Positions 27,301 through 41,600 of a DNA stretch of 64,000 nt are shown piece after piece. The notes beneath the pieces were generated by a model. That model searched no databases, had not been told where the DNA came from, and was given only the letters and a program-made list of their open reading frames with translations. The DNA is taken from contig JARCOQ010000005.1 in NCBI GenBank assembly GCA_029207755.1, positions 59,283,414 through 59,347,413 on the forward strand, written 5' to 3'. Position numbers and translations under genes: made by a program. This stretch comes from Chamaea fasciata. Its lineage: Eukaryota; Chordata; Aves; Passeriformes; Sylviidae. Position 1 is the stretch's first letter. Each line of letters begins with the position of its first letter.

Positions 27301-30300
27301 GGGACTCAGGGCTCCTCTCAGAGCAAGGCCAGCATCGCAAGCTGGAGGTGGGCAGGAAGGTGCTGTGGGAGCACAATGAAAGGGCCACATCACCAGCTTT
27401 GAGAAGATAAAGGAGAAGCTGTTGTGTCGGCTCAGAGCAAAATAAAAAATACCTAGAGAAACAGTAAGAAGGTTTCAGTAGAGAAAACACTAGGGAGGGT
27501 CTAGTCTGAGGAGATTGTTTAGACTGAAATACAGTCTTTTCTGTTTTAAATTAGACCCCAGGTAGGGGGTACAGACACGGTGAATCTCTGCTGGATGCAC
27601 CATGAGCACAATGTTGGTTTATCATCCCTTCTCCAAGGTGATTTACACACAAAGGAACTTTAAAAAGAACTATCTTTGCTTGAGTTCTATAAAACCAAAA
27701 ACCAACCTGGCCTGACTATCCAAAACGTGGGATAATGCCAAAAGCTTTCAGCTAGATATCTCTTGCTTTCCAAGACTTGGTAGTCTGGGTACAATAAAGC
27801 TGAGATTCAATTAACCCTGATGTTGGTTTTGAAAAAAAAATCCTGCTGAATTTTGATTCTGAAAAAAACACCTTCAAATTCCGAGGGTGCTTGGGAAAGA
27901 AATTAACAACTGCTTAAAATAGTAAAGCTTGTAGTCAGTCTGCTTTCCTCCACAGAGTCTTCTGCAGTGTATTGCCAGTTTTGCAAGCCTGCAGTCCTAC
28001 CAGGCGTGATTGTCACCAAGCGAAACTGGGCTTAGACTTCAGCAATGAACTTTGTGGTTTCAGTCCAGTCCCCACAAGAAACTTTCCTCCTCAAGCCATC
28101 CTGCTCTTTACCTTAGAGAGGCAGAGTCAGTAAAGCAGTGAATGTTGCAGGTAGGAGTGAAACAGACTGGCAGAAAAATGTGGCTCCCACAGCTGCAAAC
28201 ACAGTCAAATCTGAGATAGAGATGTTTTTGCAAGTCCAGAATGGCAGAAGATTTTGAAATATAAGTGCATTACACTGTTATACAAGGACATAGCAGATGC
28301 CAGTTCAGCGAGTAAACAAAAAAGCATAGCCCATCCCTGTGTCATTACAACTGCTTCATTTAAAGGGCAGTTTTGACCAGAATGACACATTTGTGAGTCA
28401 CACATTGGGGAACAGGTTGTGACTTTACTCAGAAATCTACCTTGCTTTGGCTTCCTGTCAGCACGGCTGAAGGACTGACACCTGTCATGGCCCAATGTCC
28501 ACGTGTGGCAAGACAGATCCAGTTTAGCCCCCTGCATCCCTCAGGACCTGTACTCACCTAACTAAGCATGTAGAGCCAGCTAACAACCACACCTGCACAC
28601 AGCCTCACTGCACACTCTGTATGGGCGGTTGACAACATGCGCGTAGCCTTTATGCATGCATATTTTCTTGCAGTGTCTGAAACCAGACTGATAAACACCT
28701 CTTCAAACTGGTACTCAGCTTCATTCTCTGTTATCCAAACATTTCATCAAAGGCCACTTACCTACAAAGCAGACATCTCAACCCAGGCCAGACAAGCCAC
28801 ATACCAAAAGCCTTTTGAAAACAAGGAACCAAATCTGAATTTATTTGCTAATAGTGGAGGGGTGACAGCTGTTATTTTTTATATCTGCAATATTTTGTGA
28901 ATTCTGAAAGACTTAAATCTCATAAGGTGATTACACCATTAATTAGCAAAACACTCTCATCCCCGAGGTGCCAACACAGCAGCTGTTTCAGCTGAACAGC
29001 GAAGAAAAGCCAAGAGGGCAAGGTAACAAACTGGCAGTGACCCCATGAGCAGCCCCAACTGCTCCAAGCACCCCCAGGCTGCCAGCCCATGATGGTGAAG
29101 TGCTCTTGTTCCAACAAGGGACAACCTCAACTCTCCCTCTACCACCCCAACCACCCCAGCCTCCCAGAGGGCAGTGCCTCCTCTTCCACCTGAGTGCATG
29201 AATGGGGGCTCTGACAAAGGGGCCATCTGTTGCAGCCTGAGCCCTGTATTTCTCAGGATATGGGTTTTCCCAGAAAGCTGTTCATACATAGCTGATCAGC
29301 CCAGAAGGGATCTCTCTGGTCATTCATTCCTCTGACTCTCTGCAAAACAGAGATCATAGAAATGACCTTAATGATCTCCCCTTCCAACTGCAGCATGAAA
29401 AGGAAAAGGACAGAAATAAAATCCCAGGAAGATACCCTGTGATGCAGAGGCTATCACAGCTTTTTGATCCGTTACTCTGCGAAGAGGGCTTCATTTCTAG
29501 CTTAAGCAGGTCTGGCTAAAACTGCCAAGTGCAGAGCCCACTCCTGCACTGTGAGCTGGGCAGAGCAGCCCTTCATCATCAGCTTCAGCTCCTCACCTTT
29601 TCCTTCAGGCTCCTCCAGACCATGGCTGTATCACCACAAACCTCCTTGAAGGATCAGTGATAAGGCCCAGGTTGATGCAGTTGACGGTAAGGGACAAGAT
29701 GAAGGACTATGGTGACCAGGGGGAGCGGCTGGGACCCCTCTCCTAAGCAAAGAACATTTGGACACCCACCAGCCAGGTCCTACACATGCTGGGTAAGGAT
29801 GCCCTGAGAGAAACACCTTGCACCACAGCAAGTTTTCCACCAGAGGCTGAAGATGGTTGGGCAGAAGGAGGATGATCCTCTTCACAGCACCCCCCCTTTT
29901 AGAGGACACCTCTGACCACTGACAGTGACTGTGATGTCCTTTGTCATGTCAGGCAGGGCCCATGGTGTGACCCTGCTGGGCTCATTCTCTTCTCTTGAGG
30001 CCTGCAGCAGGCACTGGTGACACAATGGCACTGCCCTCCCAGAGAGGGATTCTTGGCAGAGCAGGAGTTCCTGCAAAGCCCAGCTTAGGCCATCATGTTC
30101 TGCCTCCTGTGGACTCACTATAGCCAAGAGCAAGGGAGAAAGATCGACAGAGTACCACTTGTGGCAGCATATCTAGCTTGGAGGAGGCTGTATATTCATA
30201 AGAGGGTTGAGAGCTAAATTCTGCTGGATTAAAGACATTTTGATACCATTTTTGATAATTTTCATCCCGCTCTGTCACCTCAATACCATTACCATCCTTC

Positions 30301-30950
30301 CAGAGCGCAATTGCTTAGAAATATCCCAGGTGGGACAGAGACAGTTCTGGGTTTGGGGCACTCAGTGAGGGCTCCTGAGCAGTGCCAGCAGCACAATAGC
30401 AACTCCGCCCACCATTCTTCCCACAAAAAAGTGGGCCGAGGGATCCCGTTCATCTTCAGAGCACATTACATGGCAGCAATGGAAAATCCCCCATGGAATG
30501 TCCACAAGCAGCCAAGGGGTCCTCTTGGTTTATGCTGGGTTATGCAGATTCAGGTCAAGGAAAAACACAGAGTTTGTTTAAAGACACTTTGTCTTCCACC
30601 TTCAGGAGAAGAAAATGGGCCTATCATTTATAGGAAGAGGAAAGGCCTGACATTGCTCTTATGAGGAGCAGGATCCCACACACCTTTCAATCCATCAAAG
30701 GATTTGGCCATCACGTTCTCAAAAGTAGTGGTAGGAAAAAGAAAAAGCAAGTTGTTAATAAAATACGGAGACAATTTAGGAATTTGCTTGCAGAAGTCCA
30801 TGATAAAAATTCTCCAGCTGAGATCCAACCTCTACTTTATATTTCCCTGCGCTCTGCCTCATCTTTCCTTAAATGCACGGGGCACAAGGTTTCTGTCACT
30901 CCTTTAGCATGACTGCTTAGAGTCTGAGCGATTTTACTGGTCTGAGGAAG
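24320..30950. other. Intronic block, nothing recognised
   Basis: Unique-looking sequence with frames up to 141 codons and no domain. A stretch near 29341-29400 has weak resemblance to a CR1 3' tail but is not convincing. No RNA gene or exon was seen. Confidence 0.5.
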
Positions 30951-30959
30951 GTTTTCCTT

Positions 30960-31230
30960 CACATTCAACTTAGTTGTACCATTTCTTGAAGTCATTCCCT
31001 TGTCTTTTATACTCTAGCAAGCAGAACAAGTGTGAATTAAATGGAAGACACATGAAATCTTTATAAAGCCCAGTGTTTCCCCTAGCATGAAAGTTCCTTC
31101 ACTTTAGAGTGGAAGGGGTCTCTACTCTGTGCTGTATTTTCCCCATTAGAAAATGAAGAAGAACATAAATTTTCCTCATGACTTGAATTTAGCTTAATCA
31201 GCAGCCCCCTGCTGATGTAATTCAACCCAA
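30960..31230. promoter_or_regulatory. Candidate conserved element ending in an inverted MARE-like pair
   Basis: A non-repetitive AT-rich block with GTGTGAATTAAATGG, CTTTATAAAGCC and GCTTAATC. At its end ATCAGCAG (31197-31204) and CTGCTGAT (31209-31216) form a perfect inverted pair around CCCC. TCAGCA/TGCTGA are half-sites of the MAF recognition element, here facing apart instead of overlapping. Function is inferred only from the words. Confidence 0.27.
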
Positions 31231-31249
31231 CGAGATTTTTCTTTTTCTC

Positions 31250-31269
31250 TTTTTTTTTTTTTTTTTTTT
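31250..31269 (+). repeat. Poly-T run of 20
   Basis: T20 following a CT-rich lead, equal to A20 on the HIPK2 sense strand. No associated insertion was seen. Confidence 0.9.
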
Positions 31270-31617
31270 CCTGGTGAGCTGCTGCCCCTTTCCCCTCCTC
31301 CCACCAATTCAGGCATGGAAAAAAAGGGAGGAATTAGACAGACAGAACTTATTATCTGTCAAGCTGCAACTTCAGACTGGGCAGGAATAACATTTAAAAT
31401 ATAAAAAGCAAATTTTATCAAGACTTTTCCTCCCCAGAGACTGCCACAAAAATATTCCTTGTTTGTCACTGAGAATGAACCATTTTTCTCTTTCATTTTT
31501 GCTTTCTGTCACATATTTCATTTTGGCTGCCCCTTCTGTCTTTCAGCTAGGGACTTAGGCTGGTAACACAGAATCCCAGGTAACTCAACAACAAAATGCC
31601 TGTATTATCTTTCCCCC

Positions 31618-31634
31618 TTTTTTTTTTTTTTTTT
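31618..31634 (+). repeat. Poly-T run of 17
   Basis: T17 following CCCCC. It lies about 350 bp from the other poly-T run. Confidence 0.88.
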
Positions 31635-31639
31635 CCCTA

Positions 31640-33088
31640 GTGTGTCAGGTAATTGCAACTCTAAAAGCTTTTGCATATTTACCACAGAAATATGTCTTTC
31701 CTGGAGGATGGGACTGTCATCAGGTAGAATATCTTATTTAATAAGCTCTTCTGAGGTATAAACTAGGGCTGGGGATTTTTTCCGGGCCTCCTTCAGAGCA
31801 AAGGACAAGCAGATAAAGATCAGCTGCTGCAGAGCTGCACTGTTAAAGTTCCTGTTCCTGTGAAAATTAACTCTCTCCAAGCTCAGAGTTCAGGTAGGCT
31901 TTGCCACCCTGAAATTCATGAAGTAGGAAGAGGGTTTGTTATCAACTCATGTTGGTTTTTCATCCCCAGTCCTCCCTATGTATAAGACAGATTTCTGTTT
32001 ACAAAGAGATCAACTACCCTGCTTTTTTGTAACCCATCTGATGAGCTGTGGATGCTGCCAAGACTGATTTTCATTAAATTGGAAGGATAGGATTTTCTCT
32101 CTTTGCCCATTTCACAGAAGTACAACAACAAAAATGTGGTCTGAACATTTCTTAATTCAGCTGTTATCTAAAGACAAATTCTCTTCACCCCCTTCACTAT
32201 TTCTCCCCACCTCTGAAGCAGCAGTAGAACTGCTTTTCTCAGTCCCTAGGATGCTGAATCAAGCTAACTGGTACCAAAGAGAGGGTCTGAGAAAATCTAA
32301 GAACAAGAAAGACTTTGTGTCTTAGCATCAAGGCAGAGGGCGAGGATGCCCTGGCAGGGGTTTTGAAAAGAGGCTGCTCTGCTGAAACTGTTCAACAAGC
32401 TGAAGAGGGATATGTCTGGCTCACACATTTCACTTCAGGCACACCTATGCTGAGGTCACAACTCCATCCTAGCATGTAACAAAGGATTGTGAGTGGGAAT
32501 CAACAGACAACAGGTCCTCAGTCCAACACCATTCACTGACAATATTTGCCTGGAGGAGAGCTGACAAGAGCCAGCCAGAAGACTCCCATTGACTCAGAGC
32601 CTGTGTGAAAACTAGTCCTTGACAAACCATCTTCTGCATCCTACAGTTTTCCTGTGGGCCAACCTTACACTTGTTAAGTCCCTGGTTTCATATATGAGTA
32701 CCAATTGGAAGACACATTTGAAATATGGATTGACTATTTAGGTTAAAATAATTCTGAAACCAAGAACCTATATCCATGGAATTGGAATGGAAATGTGAAC
32801 ATCTCCTCTTCTGGAAACAGTTCCAGAGAAAACAAACTGAAAGAAGTGAAAGACTTTCTAAATTTTAACTGGCAAACTCTATTTTTACAACACTTTAATT
32901 ACAAACTTACAATGGTTTTCAATGCACGTAAACTCCAAGAGGTTAGGACATAATTTTTTCTTATCATCAACAAGCCATTCTAAGAGCCATCTCTGTTTAG
33001 AATTAAGGGATGACTCTCATTCATTTGAATGAATGTAAGAAAATTCCCATGGGTAAGATACTTCTTCTAGAAGTGTTACATGAGCCCA
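31640..33088. other. Intronic sequence just downstream of the HIPK2 exon
   Basis: No further exon or repeat was found in the 1.4 kb after the donor. It is AT-rich near the exon, with no second donor-like site in frame. Confidence 0.6.
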
Positions 33089-34217
<1,129 letters not shown>

Positions 34218-34219
34218 TG

Positions 34220-36480
34220 TCAAGATGCCTTCCCCAGCTTTTTTCATTTGCTCAGTGGCAGAAAAGGGAAATGGGATGCAGGCTTCAGATACATCACATG
34301 CACACGCAAAAAGCAAGCTCTTCCAGATAAGTGTATTCGACACAAATAAAATATTATGCTCTAAAATAAATCCTTACCCCGGATTGAACTACACTAACAA
34401 TATTCAAGATTTCTGCTCTCTTGCTCTCCCCCTTTTCATTTTTAATAACAGGAATGTACATGTTATTTTTACCTCCTCTGCCTAAAGAGACTCTTATTCC
34501 CATTGTCTCCAGGAATATATCTAGCTCTCTGGAAGAACTCATGTCAAATACTGCAAAGCATTCTGACTACAGAAGCCAAATCTCAAATCCTCAGGCTCAT
34601 CCAATCTTAAGCAGTTTGGTGGATCTGACTTAAGCCCTCCACTTATTCCCATAAAACCACTATGTAACTTCTGGCCTACACAGAGTGAAGATGGGACAAG
34701 GAGATGATACACTGTGAGCAAATGGAGGTGCATAGATGAAGCTGAGGAGACAGAACAGAAAAAGATGATGTTTCAGATTGCTTGCCAAGTCTATGAGTGG
34801 GAATTGTGCACAATGCTAGTCTGTGCTCAGGGACACTGGAGATGGGAGTTATACAACATGAGCTTCACTGTGTGCTTTCAGTGCTCCCAGATTTATAAAA
34901 TTGTGTTCATCTATTCTTATTCACAGTGACAATACCATCACTGGAAAGCAGATCCCCTGGAAATGAACAGCATTGTTTATGAAGCAACATACCTATTAGC
35001 ATGTGGCAGAATTAGCTCCTAATATAGCTTTATTTTTACAGAAAAGACAAAAACCTATTTTAATGCAAGCTTATCTGATTTCAGAGGAGTTAATGATCTT
35101 CTAAATCTTTAAAAAAAACCACAGACCACCAAAAAACAACCCCACAACCTCATAACCAAAGTGAAAATAATATATCACTGAGACAGATTTACTGAAGGAT
35201 TCTGAGTAATATTCCACTGAAACAGAAAATGTGCCTATTCAGAGAAAAAAGATGCGGTGCATGAAGAAGGGGACATCTAAGTTCTGACTTGCTGCCAGCT
35301 TTCCCTGCCCAGGGTAGGGATAGTACTGCTGGGGCAAACATTTTGTGAAGAACACAAATCCATGGGGACTCCTGGGGAAGGAGTCAGCACCAAGCAGGAG
35401 TTGGAGCAGAAAGGCACAGCCTCCTTCACCTTTCTATCTGTCATCAGTGTTTCTTTTTAATAAACCAGAATGACTAGGGAAGAAAAAGACAATATGCTGA
35501 GCTGGCATCATTGTTGAATTATTAAGCACAATCATAACCTTGACTTGTTTTCAGCTTAAAAAAGTTAAAAGCTGAATGAATGCTTCAGTAACAAAACCAC
35601 AACAAACTCTGCAGTGCACATGGACGACTTCTTCATGTGGAAGTGTGACAGTATCTGACTTGGCCTCCTCATACTTCACTAGTCCATGATCCTCTTTAGA
35701 AGATTTTCTGGAGCTCATGTACACAGACACACTCACACACATGCATGCATAAACTTACACACTCATAGAGAAAAATATGTCATTCCACACTCAAAAAGCT
35801 CAGTAGTCAAGTTAACAGATCTAAACACACCCAACATTCTTTTTCCAGTTAATTCCCAGCAGCCCAAAGGCCAGGAGTGGCTCAGGAGAGGGGTGCTGTG
35901 GTGAGCCAATACCTACCATGAGTAACTATTCAGAAGTAACAGACCAAGCAATTTCTCCACTTTGCTTCACCACCCCCACCTTCACCCCTGCCACAGTGAT
36001 GAATTCATGAGGACAGAGCAGACGCAGAAGAAAACCCCTTCAGGACACATGGGGAAACCCTCACCTGGGCTTGAATACAGCACACAAAACCCCACTGATC
36101 CCAGTCTACCAACAAAGCCCTGCAAACCATAGCATGCTGCCCTCTGCAGACATGATAACCCGTCTCTCAGTGGACTTACGACTGTTTGCTGTCGTTCCTT
36201 TTACCTCCATTACCCCCTGCTCCCCCAACCTCCTGGGCAGCAATTTCCAGCAGCTGGGTACTCAGACACCCTCCAACTCCTTGCCCTGCTAAGTACCTTC
36301 TCTCCTCTCTCCTTTCCACAGGGCAATGATGCTGTCACAAATGCCATGGCATGTGGCAGGCAGCGAGCTCGGAGAACCACAGCACTGCTACTCAACTTGT
36401 CATCCTGGACACAAAGATCGTATGTGAGTGAGCCAAAACCGTGTTTGTTTTTCCACTGATTAAGAAGAATCACGGTGTTC
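34220..36480. other. Intronic block upstream of the HIPK2 exon
   Basis: Unique-looking sequence with a short A/C-rich patch at about 35108-35160 and a CA-rich patch near 35720-35745. Frames are at most 93 codons. Nothing else was recognised. Confidence 0.55.
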
Positions 36481-36484
36481 CTTC

Positions 36485-36960
36485 TAGTACAGTACTGACC
36501 TGCCTGGAGAGAGGGGGTGGTTTGATGTATGTTTTCCCCCTGGACGCAAATAATATGGCAGATGTAATTGGTAACATATTGTGGACCTAGCAGAGGTGTA
36601 ATTTATAGTTTTATGGCTTTCATTCCACGGTGTGCTTGAGCAATCTCTCTTCGTAGAAAATAAAAAGGGAAAAAATGACTGACGCAGAACAAGGAGAGAC
36701 GTTCTTCTTGCACGCTCCTCTAAAGATAACACCCAAAACTGAGGCGTAGCAAATTAAAGTCAAGGATGTGAAGCGCAGCAGCTGCAACTTTCTCAGCGCC
36801 ACTGTAAAAATCAGGATAATCGCCACCATTAAGGGACAGGCTTTCAACTGGTGCAAACTGGCAGGGCTCCACTTGATATCAGCTGACGCTAAAAACAAGG
36901 TCAGCAGTCACTCAACATTGTCAATGTCAGATGGCTGCCTGTGCCCTTTGGTGAAATGAG
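36485..36960. promoter_or_regulatory. Candidate conserved enhancer in HIPK2 intron 1
   Basis: About 475 bp of non-repetitive sequence with retained CpGs and dense binding words: CGCAAATAATATGGC, TGTAATTGGTAAC, TGTAATTTATAGTTTTATGG, AATGACTGACGCAG, GGATAATCGCC, GATATCAGCTGACGC. This pattern is typical of vertebrate developmental enhancers. It was judged by eye. Confidence 0.33.
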
Positions 36961-37189
36961 TTGTTGTTAGGGACTGGTTTCCACATCGACATCCAGCCCC
37001 TTGCTGTCCCTGAAACACTGCTGGCAGCCTCAGCAGAGGACAGGAACAGGGGATAAACACTGACTCACCCTGGCACCCCAAAAATGGAGGGGGTGAAGAA
37101 AGCAGTGCTTCTGTGGATAAAGCAAGGACTTCAGACTCTTCTGCTGCCAGTGCTGCCCTCCTTAGAGGCTACATCTCATCACAGAAAAG

Positions 37190-37640
37190 ATTTGTTTTTT
37201 TCCCCCTAAAAAAGAACTATGAAATCACCTTCCTTACATCCAAAATTATTTTCTCATGTTTGAGGTTGTAAGGGCACGCATTGTAAGGAAAATAACTCAG
37301 TGAGTTCTTCAGCATAGTCCGATACCAAGAAATTACAGGCTGATTGGCAGCTGGGTGATGGGGAAAGGCAGCTTCTGCAGCAAAGTAATTTTTATTGCAA
37401 ATTTTCCTGTGCAGTTAATGCGAGAAAAACACAATCCTAATTTTTCTGAGGACTCAATAAAACTTGCTGGTGGCATCTTGTTTCTTTCAAAAAGGATTTT
37501 TGCTCCATGGCAATAGCAGGAGTAGTAATAAATGTGAATAAAAGTTGGATGGTTTTGTTACAGGAATCAAATTCCTCATTACAGCCCGTAATATGCTTTA
37601 CACCTTCAACCTTTTGATTACATAGGCTGACAACAGTTTG
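37190..37640. promoter_or_regulatory. Possible conserved non-coding block
   Basis: AT-rich, repeat-free sequence with GCAGTTAATGCGAG, CAATCCTAATTTTTC, GTAGTAATAAATGTG and GTAATATGC. The case is weaker than for the neighbouring block at 36485-36960, because few words recur. Confidence 0.2.
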
Positions 37641-38264
37641 CCACAACATCCATGAGGAAACAAGCCAGCAGTAATGAGGTGATTCATGCCAGCCAAGCCC
37701 AGCGGCACCGATGTCTCAGAGACAGTGGGAATGCCCCCAGGGAGCGTTCTTGCTCCTGGGGTCTTGGAAAGACAGAGGGGCCGTATGTTTCACTTGGGAA
37801 AAGTTCTCTTAACGACCCATTCACAGGTCTGACAAGAATCCTCCTGCGCAAGGCTGGGCCTCTCATATCACTTCCCTTCTCTGCAGGAAGATCCTAGCAG
37901 GCACCTTTCTGAATTTTGCACGGAATGCCCAAGGCTGGCACCTGGCTCCTCACCTTTTTTGCACTCTGCCAGGAGTGGAGGGTGTGAGGATACTTGGGAT
38001 GAGCAGCTTCACCCACCGAGCATTCCTGCAGCTCCATCTACACCACCAAAAGCTTTGGCTGGACTAAGCCAAGTGGCAGTTCCAACTGAGCTGGTCCCTG
38101 TCTTGGCACGGGGGCAAGGCAGGACTCTCTTAGCCAGCCAGGATGAAGCCAGGATGCCACAATAGCTAAATACATGTCCTGAGGACTGTAAGTCTAAGTT
38201 TTATATCACCCCTGAGCACGGGGAATGTCTGGGCTGGGAGCAGAATCAGGGTTGGGCACCATGC

Positions 38265-38610
38265 ATTAAATAAAATTGATAGTTCCTTTCTTTAATAATG
38301 AGTTTAGTGTAGTCATTTAAAGCTCTCACAAAACTGACAGTAACTGGATTTAATGGGGCCTTCCCTGTCCTTGATACGACTCACATATCTCCCCATAGCA
38401 TCTGCATGAGCTGAAGTAGGTAAGGTGCAGCCAGGGGACAGCGTTAAAACAGCTGGAATGACTTTTATTAAAAGACTTGAGGTTTTTTGCTCCTGAGAAC
38501 TCCTCCCACGTCAGCTTTCACTTAATAATAATTTAGCAGGTGCTATTTACAATTCAGATGGCCCTCTTCTGCATGCACACACAAATCACGCAGCCGCCTC
38601 ACTTGTACTT
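38265..38610. promoter_or_regulatory. Candidate conserved non-coding element
   Basis: Contains ATTAAATAAAATTGATAG, CTTTAATAATGAG, GGATTTAATGGGG, CTTTTATTAAAAGAC, CCACGTCAGC and CTTAATAATAATTTAGC, with scattered CpG. There is no repeat and no long frame. It lies about 4 kb upstream of the HIPK2 exon in gene order. Confidence 0.28.
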
Positions 38611-38619
38611 CTAACAGGT

Positions 38620-41600
38620 TTCAGGAAAGCAAATGAGGTAAAGTTCCCTACCCACCCACATCACCCCAAAGGGCAAAAAAATACACTTTGGGGACTAAAG
38701 AAGGAACAGTTTGAAAGTCACTGATGTTTTCTTCTGGTTTACTCCCAGCACTTACTGCTGATTTTTAAGTGTGGCCTTTGAGGTGGCAAGAGACCAAGCC
38801 AGTGCCCTGTATTAAGTAGGAAGTCAGACCTTCTGCAGTACCTGCAGAGCTGCCAGTGCTCACTAACCAGAGGCTGCTTCCTGGCTGCTGCCAGAACGGC
38901 AGTGCCTGCTTGAAAAATACTGTAGAAAGCACATGGCGTGTGTTCAGCATATAAATGATGCTTGCAAGACAATACTGAAATAAGTATCTTCCACTCTCCC
39001 CAGCGAGGCACAAGCCTGCAAACCCATATACACGCCCAGGCTGAGAAGGCAGTGGAAAGGGGATCGGCCAGGTATGGCTAATGCATTGCTCCTTCAAAAC
39101 AGCCATGTCTCAAGCACAGCACTCAGTGGCCTTCACAGTGGCCTCTATGTGGCTCCTTTTGAGGCATTGTCCCCGGCATCACTGCACTCTCAGAACCTCC
39201 TGAAAATTTATGTCCCTGGAGGCTATACAAATTCTTTCCCTTGTGCTACCGAATGTTTGGAGACCACCTCAAAGCAGAGCTCAAACCTCAACAGCTTCAG
39301 CTCCTTCCTTTTCCTGGTGAGCATAAGATGTCAAGGGGCCTTTGTTCCAGGTGAAAATTCCCCTGCATCCCTGTTCTGCTTTTCCTGTCCTGCTAGTAAA
39401 ACTGTCTCAGCTTAATTAGTAGTTTTCTAAATGTAGTGCACAGCAGTTCCCAAAGATGTAAGATGTGATAGAGTATGTCCCCTGCACTACTCCAGACCTG
39501 GATTCACACAGCTCCAACCTGCCATGTTTGATCCATGTCTTATGGCCAAATGAAAAAGCAAGACTTCCCAATGCACAGAGTAGCCATAAACAAAATCAAA
39601 CGGACAAAGCCAAGCATCCATCTCCTTCCCTCTCACCCCCACCCAAAAAGCACATCCCTCTAGTGCAATGGCCAGGGCACTCGAATCATCACCACCTTCA
39701 AATCACTTATCTCCCTGCCACCCCAACTGCCCTCCTACATATCCCTCTCATGCATTTATACCATCAACAACCCTGCCTCCTCTTTTGTTCTGTACATCAT
39801 GACTTTCCTTTGTAGGTATGATGAAAATTATCAACCAGGACTTACTTAGTACTCTTGATCATGGAGTTGGTGTAGGCAGTTACTCCCTTTAACGGCCTGA
39901 TCAGGTTATTTTGGCATGTGGCTCAGGATACTGCTGTTTGCCTCACAAACCATCTTTATTCCCTTCCTCACTCTCCCTTCAACTCCTTAAATCCAGGGCA
40001 AATTGTCTGCTGGCTACTGAAAGCTTTCTTAGCTGTAATTTAGAAACATTACAATTCTTATTCATCCTTTTGGTGTGGGCTCAGGGGCAGATGAGCCTGA
40101 ATAACAAGCAGTGGGCTCCTCTGACATATCCCTGCTTTTAGGCACATGAAGCAAAATCTCAGGGACAAATACATACATTTACATTTAAACACTTTATTAC
40201 ACTTCAGTGCAAGATTCTTCCAGGGTCACCTCCATCTCCCACTGGAATGAACTGCAGTAATGACAAGAGATATTACCGATTTCCTCAGTTAATCACATGA
40301 CTAGTTTATGTTTCACATTATAGTTAATTAACTATGCAACACCCGAGAACACAGGTTAAAATATACCTCACCAGAGGCTGCCCCATCACTTCCCTGTAGA
40401 TGCTACAGTAACTGGACCTGACACCAATTTCTAGATCTTGGTGTGAGAAGGTCCAGCAGTCTAGTCCGTGCTCCCCTGAACTGAAAGATAACCCCTAGAT
40501 GCTTTCTTACGGGAAAACTTGGTACAGTTGGAATAGTGCAAAACTTCTCTTGAGGATACCTCAGTGTTACTGTGTGGAAAGCAAATGAAGTCAGCAAGTG
40601 AATACAATTTAATAGTCTATAGCCTCGACATAACAGAGCCAGACCCGAGTAAGTAACCCCCCTTCAGCAAATCTGTCAAAGCTGACAGAAAGACTTTCAC
40701 CTCTACAGAAATCATGAAATGAGACTGCAAATGCCCTACCAAGACGTCAAAGTGCTCTCCAGACATAAAGTGAGAAACCTGGGAGTCTGTGGCACCCATG
40801 TCAAGTCTCTGGGACCTGAGAAGACAGATCACAGCCCTGCCTTGCTGAGCAACAGTCTTCCAAGCCAGAGTGGACTTCTGGAGTCCCAAAACCAAAATGA
40901 GGTAGTGAACAATAAAGATGGAGGCAGACCTGAGAGCCTTCAAGGTCTGCATGAGTGTGTGAAGGAATTACTGCACAATGTAAGCCTAAAGGCATTTTAG
41001 GAAAGTGGGTGCCAGTGAAGTCAGCAAGAAGTTTTACAACCAAATGATCAGTACTCCCAAGGGCCTCAGAGGAGAAGAAAGTCTGCTTGGGAGTCAGAGA
41101 TGGGATGAGAAAGAAAGAACAGAAAGATGAAATCAGACAGGTGGGATTGACAGAAGCCCTGCTTTGAAGCTTTATCTTTGGAGGACACTGAAGGATGTCT
41201 AACAAATGCTTTGCTGAAGAAATCCCTCTTTCAGATTTCTTGGAGAGAGGCCCAGCAGAACTGAGGCAAGTGTGGAATGCTTGGCTGGGGCTGTGCTGCA
41301 GGCTGCTGGGGAACCCACGAGCAGCACCACATCTGTTTAAAGAGCTGAAGGCTGCGGCAACACCCACAGCACCACTTAAAATGAGGCATGACATGATGAG
41401 GCTCCTATAATGCCATGCTTGAACGAGCTCCTGAAGCACTGGGTACAGCCAGAGATGGGCAAAGCAAGCTACCAAGGAATGTTTCCTCATCCTGAAATCA
41501 GAATGGAGCCAGATGAGTCCAAAAGCAGTTACCCAGATCAATGTGCCAGGTAGGACTGTTTGGCAACGTCATCTGTGTTCTGGGCACCTTCCTCCTTCCC

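Noticed and set aside
29341..29400. Possible second CR1 3' end (TGATCTCCCCTTCCAAC)
   Set aside because: Only about 20 bases resemble the CR1 tail, and the sequence on either side does not continue the match.
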